From assembly GCA_009391275.1 (NCBI GenBank), contig VEXF01000041.1:1-11930 (forward strand): a stretch of DNA of 11,930 nt, written 5' to 3'. The stretch comes from SAR202 cluster bacterium AD-804-J14_MRT_500m (GTDB lineage Bacteria; Chloroflexota; Dehalococcoidia; UBA3495; GCA-2712585). Each line of letters starts with the position of its first letter. Within the stretch, counting starts at the first letter, position 1. The position numbers and the translations under genes were made by a program. This document shows, in pieces, positions 5,833-11,930 of the stretch. Under the pieces are notes generated by a model. The model was not told the DNA's origin. It saw only the letters and a program-made list of their open reading frames with translations, and made no database searches.

Positions 5833-8800
5833 TTAATCGTCGTCTGATGGTTCCTCTTGGATTACATCTCCTAGTTCTTCGGCCAGACCTAGTTCTGCTA
5901 CCCCATTAGATGCCATCTCATCTTCATCGTCATCTAGTTTTGAATCAAGGATTCCAGTTATTGGTGCGTCGTTAATATCGCTAAGATCATTATTAGAGGG
6001 CGCTAAGCTCGTACTAACCGGCCCAGACAGTTCGTCTATGATTGCGCTCATAAGGGAATCATTCTCGAAATCTGCAAGTAGCTTTTCCTCACCAATCGTG
6101 AACGCGTCCACGCGCGGAGGTAAATCAAGATGCACTCGTGCGGGGATTAGTCTACCAATGATGACGTTCTCTTTCAGCCCTAGCAAGTGGTCTTCTGCAC
6201 CACTCGCAGCGGCTTCTGTTAGGACTCGGGTCGTTTCTTGGAAAGATGCTGCAGCCAAAAAGCTATCAGTTAATAATGAGGACCTGGTAATACCCAGCAA
6301 TACCGGTTTTGCTGTGGCAGGTTCGCCTCCCTCTGCTAGAACCTCCATATTTTTGTTTTGGAAGTTGAATAGGTCAACTGATTGGCCCGGTATATATTCC
6401 GAATCTCCGGCAGTATCAACCTGTACTCGTCTAGACATCTGACGAATGACTACCTCTATGTGCCGGTCGTGAATTTGTACTCCTTGAGAGCGATATACTC
6501 GTTGCACTTGCTCCGCTAAATATCGCTGTACTTCATTTTTTCCTTTCACTCTAAGGATATCGTGGGGATTCAATGGGCCTGCTGTAAGGGCATCGCCTGC
6601 CTTAATTGCATCACCATCTTTCACAAGCAGCAAAGCTGATGCTGGCACGAAATGTTCTCTATCGTCTACATCTGCCCATAGAATAGAGATACTGTTTTTA
6701 TTGAGTTTTACTCTCCCACCCACTCCAGCTACGATTTCCTTCGTCAGAGGCAGATCTTGGCCATCAGCAGCCTCTGCGACCTCTTTCTTCTTTCTCCCTC
6801 GTGTCTTTTTAGGCTCCGGTATAGTGGCTAGCTGAGTTCCTGCCTCGACCTCTTGACCATCGCTTACTAGAAGATCAGATCCTTTTGGTAATTGGTAATC
6901 TTCTTGGTACTCCTCTTTACTTACAATCCGAACCCTTCTCCCATCACTATCTTCTTCGATTTCGCCTAGACCATCGATGTCAGATAAAATTGCAGCACCT
7001 TTCGGGATACGAGCCTCGAACAACTCCTCAACTCTGGGAAGTCCACTGGTGATGTCAACTCCTGCAACCCCACCTGTATGAAACGTTCGCATTGTTAATT
7101 GTGTACCAGGCTCACCAATGCTTTGTGCAGCGATTATTCCAACCGCTTCTCCCATCTGAACCTGCTTGCTGGTAGCAGGGCTGCGTCCGTAACATAGTTG
7201 GCACAGGCCTCTCTGTGCTTGGCATGATAGTGGTGAACGAACCTGTACCTCAGTAATACCAGCAGATTCTATTGCTATAAGCACACCTTCGGTTATCTCT
7301 TCATTTTGACCAACTATGACTTCACCTGTACCCGGATGTATCACTGGGGTTGCAGCCATCCGACCCAATGCACGTTCCGCCATTGTGGCAACCAGAGGGT
7401 CGTCACCTTCCGTGTGCAACCATGTTCCCTCGGTCATGCCACAATCTTTTTCAAGTATGATCACGTCCTGACATACGTCAGTTAGGCGTCGTGTGAGGTA
7501 CCCGGAGTCTGCCGTTCTTAGTGCCGTGTCTGCGAGTCCTTTCCTGGCGCCATGGGTCGATATGAAATACTCGAGTGCTGTAAGGCCTTCTCGAAAACTC
7601 GACTTGATGGGCAGGTCTATGATTTTACCCTTAGGGTTGCTCATCAAACCTCTCATTCCGGCCATCTGCTTTATTTGCGCGATATTTCCTTTTGCCCCTG
7701 AGACCGCCATCACAGCAATGCCTCCGTAGCTCCCCATTTCTTCCTTAACAATTTCCTCCATAGCATCGCTGGCCTGCGTCCATGTGTTGACTGTGTGAGT
7801 GTATCTTTCATCTTCGGTCATTAATCCAAGCATATAGTCGCTCTCATATTCTTCGACTTCTTTATTGGCATGCTCTATGATCTTGAACTTTTTTGGTGAA
7901 ACCTGTATGTCATTCATGGCGATTGTGATTCCTGATTTCGTGGCATGATGGAAGCCTAACGTTTTTATTTTGTCCAGTACTTTTGCGGTTTTTTCGTTGC
8001 CTAGCAGTCGGTAGCATTCGCTGGTCAAATCTTTTAATGTCCCTTTATCCATTATCTGGTTTTTGTACTCTAATTCTGGAGGCAAAACCTCGTTCATGAT
8101 GATACGGCCCACGGATGTTCTAAGCCAGCCATCAGAACTTTCTGGACTCCATATTTTGATCTCGGCTTGAAGATCTATGTAATCAGAGTCGTAGGCTAAT
8201 CTCGCCTCTTCGAAGCTCAGGAATTGCTTGCCCGTCCCTTCGACATTAGATTTAATTTCGGTCAAGTAGTAGCAGCCTAGGACCATGTCCAAAGTAGGGG
8301 CCACGAGAGGTTCGCCAGATGCTGGGGACAGCATGTTATGTGTGCTTATCATTGTCTCTTTGGCTTCTATCACTGCCATACGAGACAATGGGACATGGAC
8401 AGCCATTTGGTCTCCATCGAAATCTGCATTGAAAGCCGGACAAACAAGCGGATGGATCTGTATAGCGCTTCCTTCTATGAGAATCGGCATGAAAGCTTGA
8501 ATTCCCAGACGATGCAACGTGGGCGCTCGATTCAACATTACCGGTCGATCCTTGATCACGTCTTCGAGGACATCCCATACTTCCCCTCGTCCCCTTTCGA
8601 CCATTCGTTTGGCGCTTTTTATGTTGGGCGTTACGCCTAACAATACCAAACGATGCATAACGAACGGCTTAAATAGTTCTAATGCCATCCGTTTTGGTAG
8701 ACCGCATTGGTGTAATTCCAGATCCGGTCCGGCAACAATCACTGAACGACCCGAATAATCTACCCGTTTCCCGAGTAGATTTTGCCGAAATCGTCCTTGT

Positions 8801-10050
8801 TTTCCACGCAGAAGATCAGATAGGGATTTTAATTTGTGGTTGTGACTTCCCTGGATGGGCCTGCCACGCCTTCCGTTGTCTATGAGAGCGTCTACTGCTT
8901 CTTGCAGCATACGTTTTTCGTTACGAATAATAATCTCTGGGGCTCCGAGGTCTATGAGCCTGCGGAGTCGGTTATTACGGTTGATCACTCTCCGGTATAA
9001 ATCGTTCAGATCACTTGTGGCGAATCGTCCACCGTCTAATTGCACCATAGGTCTGAGTTCCGGCGGCAGAACGGGAAGTACTTTCAAGACCATCCATTCT
9101 GGTTTATTCCCGCTTTTCCGAAACGCTTCCACTACCTTGAGTCGCTTGATCGCCTTTTTCCGTCGCTGTCCGGACGTCGATTGCATTTCCTCCATCAACT
9201 GCTCGCGCATATTCTCTAGATTCATATCTCGTAGGATCTCGAGAACACCCTCGGCGCCCATGCTGGCCCGGAACACGTCAGGGTACCGCGACCTTAGGTC
9301 CCTGTATCGAGTCTCAGTTACCAGTTTTAAGCGGCGGAGATCTTCTAATTCGTCGATTTTGGATTCATACTCTATTTCTTGTTGAGTGCATTCCCCATCA
9401 AGTTTTTCTTCAATTTCGATCACTTGGCTGGAGATTTCGTCTGACAAACCTTCTACGGGAGTGGGTTCGCCTTCCTTTAAAACCACCTCCTCCGGTGTGA
9501 CTCCAATAAGTTGACTGATAGATTCGGCAGCTGCGCTACGAAGATTTTGGAGAGCGGCGTCGAGTTTATCTTTTTCATCTTTCATAGCATAATCCCGAGC
9601 TTCATCGTCAACTGAGATGATCACATGTTGCGCAAAATACAGAACCCGTTCAAGGTTGCGTGGCGAAAGGTCAAGCAACAATCCAAGGCGACTCGGGGTA
9701 CCTTTGCTGAACCAAATGTGAGCGACAGATGCTGCGAGTTCGATATGGGCCATTCGCTCGCGACGGACACGGGACCTTGTTACTTCTACCCCGCACCTGT
9801 CACAAATTACTCCCCTGTATCTAATTCTTTTGTACTTGCCGCAAAAGCATTCCCAGTCCTTTGTCGGGCCAAAAATACGTTCACAAAACAGGCCATCTTT
9901 CTCTGGACGCAGTGTCCTATAATTGATAGTTTCAGGTTTGGTTATCAGCCCGTGAGACCATCCTCGAATTTGCTCAGGGGATGCGATTGAGATACGTATA
10001 GCGCTGAATTTTGTTGCATTTACTTCGCCTCGTTCTGCGATACTTACCAT
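5833..10050 (-). CDS. rpoC: DNA-directed RNA polymerase subunit beta'
   Basis: This is beta', the subunit that with beta forms the catalytic cleft of RNA polymerase. Numbered from ATG 10050 (1405 residues), it has the N-terminal zinc ribbon C68, C70, C83, C86; the Mg-binding loop [12 protein letters not shown] with D543, D545, D547; the bridge-helix region about 821-860; the second zinc site C870, C943, C950, C953; and the trigger loop with TMRTFHTGG at 986-994 (M987, R988, H991). A Lys/Arg-rich linker [10 protein letters not shown] sits in the C-terminal third, and the protein ends in a long acidic tail rich in Asp and Glu. The active-site loop lies about 83 residues later than in E. coli, because of extra Glu/Lys-rich sequence around residues 147-245. 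The frame opens upstream to a TTG at 10125, but the ATG fits the usual N-terminus ([18 protein letters not shown]) better. The upstream GGGAG is 13 nt from it, so the ribosome site is not ideal. It follows rpoB on the same strand. Confidence 0.98.
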   Translation of the reverse strand: MVSIAERGEVNATKFSAIRISIASPEQIRGWSHGLITKPETINYRTLRPEKDGLFCERIFGPTKDWECFCGKYKRIRYRGVICDRCGVEVTRSRVRRERMAHIELAASVAHIWFSKGTPSRLGLLLDLSPRNLERVLYFAQHVIISVDDEARDYAMKDEKDKLDAALQNLRSAAAESISQLIGVTPEEVVLKEGEPTPVEGLSDEISSQVIEIEEKLDGECTQQEIEYESKIDELEDLRRLKLVTETRYRDLRSRYPDVFRASMGAEGVLEILRDMNLENMREQLMEEMQSTSGQRRKKAIKRLKVVEAFRKSGNKPEWMVLKVLPVLPPELRPMVQLDGGRFATSDLNDLYRRVINRNNRLRRLIDLGAPEIIIRNEKRMLQEAVDALIDNGRRGRPIQGSHNHKLKSLSDLLRGKQGRFRQNLLGKRVDYSGRSVIVAGPDLELHQCGLPKRMALELFKPFVMHRLVLLGVTPNIKSAKRMVERGRGEVWDVLEDVIKDRPVMLNRAPTLHRLGIQAFMPILIEGSAIQIHPLVCPAFNADFDGDQMAVHVPLSRMAVIEAKETMISTHNMLSPASGEPLVAPTLDMVLGCYYLTEIKSNVEGTGKQFLSFEEARLAYDSDYIDLQAEIKIWSPESSDGWLRTSVGRIIMNEVLPPELEYKNQIMDKGTLKDLTSECYRLLGNEKTAKVLDKIKTLGFHHATKSGITIAMNDIQVSPKKFKIIEHANKEVEEYESDYMLGLMTEDERYTHTVNTWTQASDAMEEIVKEEMGSYGGIAVMAVSGAKGNIAQIKQMAGMRGLMSNPKGKIIDLPIKSSFREGLTALEYFISTHGARKGLADTALRTADSGYLTRRLTDVCQDVIILEKDCGMTEGTWLHTEGDDPLVATMAERALGRMAATPVIHPGTGEVIVGQNEEITEGVLIAIESAGITEVQVRSPLSCQAQRGLCQLCYGRSPATSKQVQMGEAVGIIAAQSIGEPGTQLTMRTFHTGGVAGVDITSGLPRVEELFEARIPKGAAILSDIDGLGEIEEDSDGRRVRIVSKEEYQEDYQLPKGSDLLVSDGQEVEAGTQLATIPEPKKTRGRKKKEVAEAADGQDLPLTKEIVAGVGGRVKLNKNSISILWADVDDREHFVPASALLLVKDGDAIKAGDALTAGPLNPHDILRVKGKNEVQRYLAEQVQRVYRSQGVQIHDRHIEVVIRQMSRRVQVDTAGDSEYIPGQSVDLFNFQNKNMEVLAEGGEPATAKPVLLGITRSSLLTDSFLAAASFQETTRVLTEAAASGAEDHLLGLKENVIIGRLIPARVHLDLPPRVDAFTIGEEKLLADFENDSLMSAIIDELSGPVSTSLAPSNNDLSDINDAPITGILDSKLDDDEDEMASNGVAELGLAEELGDVIQEEPSDDD

Positions 10051-10089
10051 TTCTCTCTGCTTTCTCCCTATCACTTTATTTATGTGTAT

Positions 10090-10120
10090 GAAGCACTCGT
10101 CGTTGAGAGAGCAGTGCTTC
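10090..10120 (-). repeat. 8-bp hairpin in the rpoB-rpoC gap
   Basis: GAAGCACT (10090-10097) and AGTGCTTC (10113-10120) are perfect reverse complements with a 15-nt loop. In the minus-strand transcript this stem would form about 110 nt after the rpoB stop and 40 nt before the rpoC start. No U-run follows, so full termination is unlikely; an RNA processing site or a structured leader of rpoC is possible. Confidence 0.55.
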
Positions 10121-10230
10121 GTCAATATCCGACTGATCCCATTTACCCTGGCCTGTACAATATTTAAATTCGTACCTTAAGAATCGTTGATGTTGCGAAT
10201 TGATACGCCGCTTGTAGATTATTGCAAAAG

Positions 10231-11930
10231 CTAGTCCCCTTCTATTTCTACGGGGTCTGGAAATTCGCTAGGCAATGGTTCGGGATCTTGCTCCGAGAGG
10301 AGTTCTACTGCTAAACCGAGACTCTGGAGCTCTTTGACCAATACGTTAAAGGACTCAGGTAGACCTGGTTGTACTACGTCTTCCCCTTTTACTATGGCCT
10401 CGTAGGTCTTGACCCTTCCGGTAACATCGTCTGATTTGATGGTTAATACCTCTTGGAGGTTGTGAGCAGCGCTATACGCTTCGAGGGCCCAGACCTCCAT
10501 CTCCCCAAATCTTTGTCCTCCGAATTGAGCTTTGCCGCCAAGTGGTTGTTGGGTTATCAACGAATAAGGTCCTGTAGAACGTGCATGAATTTTATCTTCC
10601 ACGAGGTGCACTAATTTCATCATGTAGATGTGACCCACAGTTACGGGCTGGTTAAATGGCTCCCCAGTTTGCCCATCAATCAACTCAGTTTTCCCAAAGG
10701 TTGGTGGCGCCAATTGTTGGTCTCTATGTATTTCTAAGGCTTTCGCACGCATCTGCTCTGTACTTAGTTTCTTTGGATTTATTCCAGCTTCTTCTTTTAG
10801 CCAGATGCTGAGAGCAGCCTCCCAGGCCTCATCGGAAACGCTATCATCCCAAAGTCTCTTCGCGTCATATCCACGATCCTCGAGCCATTTATCAACCTTA
10901 GCTTGGTCTATGTTGGGAGTTCTTTGATCTGGCGCCATATCGAGTGCTCCAGATTTTTGAAGGAACCACACTCTTGATAGCCCGTCTTCAATCGATCGAT
11001 CTTTAGCCCCGTCGAAGATGGGTGTTGACGCACGGAACCCTAACAACCTGGCTACCCATCCAAGATGAGTCTCCATTACTTGCCCAAGGTTCATTCGCGA
11101 TGGAACTCCTATCGGGTTCAAGATAATATCAACTGGAGTGCCGTCGGGCAGATATGGCATGTCCTCAGCTGGCAGAATCCGCGCAACTACTCCCTTATTA
11201 CCATGCCGTCCAGCCATTTTGTCGCCAACCGATATTTTGCGGGTTTGCGCCACCCAGACTCGGACAGCCTCGTTTACTGAAGCGGGCAACTCATCCTTGT
11301 TTTCTCGGGACAACACCTTGACTTCAATTACTTTGCCCTGTTCTCCGTGAGGGACGCGTAATGAAGTATCTTTAACGTCTCTGGATTTCTCGCCAAAAAT
11401 AGCCCTTAATAACTTCTCTTCTGCCGTCAACTCCGTTTCGCCTTTGGGGGTGACCTTGCCTACTAGGACGTCTCCCGGCCCTACTTCTGCACCCACTCTG
11501 ATGATGCCTCTTTCATCAAGGTCTCTGAGGCTTTCTTCCCCGACGTTGGGTATGTCTTGGGTAATTTCTTCAGGCCCAAGCTTAGTCTCTCGAGCTTCCA
11601 TCTCGTGCTTTTCTATATGTATTGACGTGAATAGATCAGTTTTTACTAGGTTTTCACTTAGTATGATAGCGTCCTCGTAGTTGTACCCCTCCCAGCTCAT
11701 AAATGCCACTAGGACGTTCTGGCCCAATGCGAGGTTCCCTTTTTCTGTGGATGAACTGTCCGCTAATACATCCCCTGCATTTACATGCTGACCTATGCTT
11801 ACGATAGAACGTTGGTTGAAACATGTCCCCTGGTTGGTCCGTGAAAATTTGATGAGCCGGTGGACATGGTCAGATCCAGAACCGTCTCTGATTGTTATCC
11901 CATTACCACTGCTAGCTATTACGTGGCCTT
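10231..11930 (-). CDS. rpoB: DNA-directed RNA polymerase subunit beta, C-terminal part (5' end outside window)
   Basis: The frame is open to the right edge; the TTG at 11727 is internal, because conserved beta sequence (for example [12 protein letters not shown], then [20 protein letters not shown]) continues upstream of it. The visible 565 residues are roughly the C-terminal half of beta. [19 protein letters not shown] and [14 protein letters not shown] are active-site-region blocks; the two lysines of the latter (K237 and K245 of the visible part) correspond to E. coli K1065 and K1073. The C-terminal [22 protein letters not shown] block and the [16 protein letters not shown] end are nearly universal. 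The E. coli SI2 insertion is absent: [19 protein letters not shown] runs directly toward the GDK motif. About 100 residues lie between STPIFDGAK and [12 protein letters not shown] (10699-11001), where E. coli has only about 20. The stop is TAG. Confidence 0.98.
   Translation of the reverse strand, partial: GHVIASSGNGITIRDGSGSDHVHRLIKFSRTNQGTCFNQRSIVSIGQHVNAGDVLADSSSTEKGNLALGQNVLVAFMSWEGYNYEDAIILSENLVKTDLFTSIHIEKHEMEARETKLGPEEITQDIPNVGEESLRDLDERGIIRVGAEVGPGDVLVGKVTPKGETELTAEEKLLRAIFGEKSRDVKDTSLRVPHGEQGKVIEVKVLSRENKDELPASVNEAVRVWVAQTRKISVGDKMAGRHGNKGVVARILPAEDMPYLPDGTPVDIILNPIGVPSRMNLGQVMETHLGWVARLLGFRASTPIFDGAKDRSIEDGLSRVWFLQKSGALDMAPDQRTPNIDQAKVDKWLEDRGYDAKRLWDDSVSDEAWEAALSIWLKEEAGINPKKLSTEQMRAKALEIHRDQQLAPPTFGKTELIDGQTGEPFNQPVTVGHIYMMKLVHLVEDKIHARSTGPYSLITQQPLGGKAQFGGQRFGEMEVWALEAYSAAHNLQEVLTIKSDDVTGRVKTYEAIVKGEDVVQPGLPESFNVLVKELQSLGLAVELLSEQDPEPLPSEFPDPVEIEGD

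Noticed and set aside
8855..9385. 176-codon plus-strand open frame inside rpoC
   Set aside because: It is antisense to the highly conserved rpoC and its Ser/Arg-rich translation is typical of a shadow frame. The same applies to the other plus-strand frames at 6038-6442, 8338-8640 and 9625-9990.
10051..10125. RpoC N-terminal extension from a TTG start
   Set aside because: It lacks a good ribosome site, overlaps a perfect hairpin, and goes beyond the usual RpoC N-terminus. The ATG at 10050 is preferred, and the question is kept as a finding.
11725..11727. Start of rpoB at the TTG
   Set aside because: The frame continues to the window edge with conserved beta-subunit sequence, so this codon is internal.
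1..11930. CRISPR arrays, insertion sequences, prophage or integrase genes
   Set aside because: No regularly spaced direct repeats, transposase-like frames, terminal inverted repeats or att-like duplication of the tRNA end were seen.

Overview
The window is bacterial. Its most informative part is the 3' half of rpoB followed by a complete rpoC and a tRNA-Val(GAC), all on the minus strand (11930 down to 5707). Base composition looks moderate, slightly AT-rich by eye. The rpoB-rpoC order, the absence of E. coli-type insertions in the visible beta and beta' regions, and the general look of RpoC suggest a non-proteobacterium. Chloroflexota (for example Dehalococcoidia/SAR202-like lineages) is my best guess, but it rests on impression and has low certainty.

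Layout from left to right. (1) 1-590, plus: the C-terminal part of a multi-pass membrane protein of the lysylphosphatidylglycerol synthase TM-region/UPF0104 type, cut by the window edge. (2) 731-2134, minus: an amidase-signature hydrolase with an intact Ser-cisSer-Lys triad, convergent with gene 1. (3) 2292-2624, plus: a 110-residue protein of unknown function with a TTG start behind a perfect AGGAGG, divergent from the amidase. (4) 2625-2916: an intergenic stretch with two inverted repeats, one of them a perfect 10-bp dyad with an extra half-site. (5) 2917-3717, plus: a metallo-beta-lactamase-fold hydrolase with all metal ligands present. (6) 3803-5443, minus: a thiamine-diphosphate enzyme of the acetolactate-synthase-like superfamily, convergent with gene 5 across a gap that holds an 8-bp inverted repeat. 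(7) 5444-5706: a gene-free spacer. (8) 5707-5783, minus: tRNA-Val. (9) 5833-10050, minus: rpoC. (10) 10051-10230: an unusually roomy rpoB-rpoC gap with an 8-bp hairpin. (11) 10231-11930, minus: rpoB, truncated at its 5' end by the window edge.

The right half is housekeeping: beta and beta' are the two large catalytic subunits of RNA polymerase, and the valine tRNA lies close enough behind rpoC to share its transcript. The left half is a set of mostly single-gene units on alternating strands encoding generic hydrolase and carboligase/decarboxylase-type enzymes. Nothing in the sequence ties them into one pathway. I see no mobile elements, CRISPR arrays, phage genes or defence cassettes, and no convincing new multi-gene system. 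The observations most worth following are non-coding (the 2770-2800 dyad and the rpoB-rpoC hairpin), the unrecognised 110-residue protein, and the lineage-specific inserts in RpoB and RpoC.
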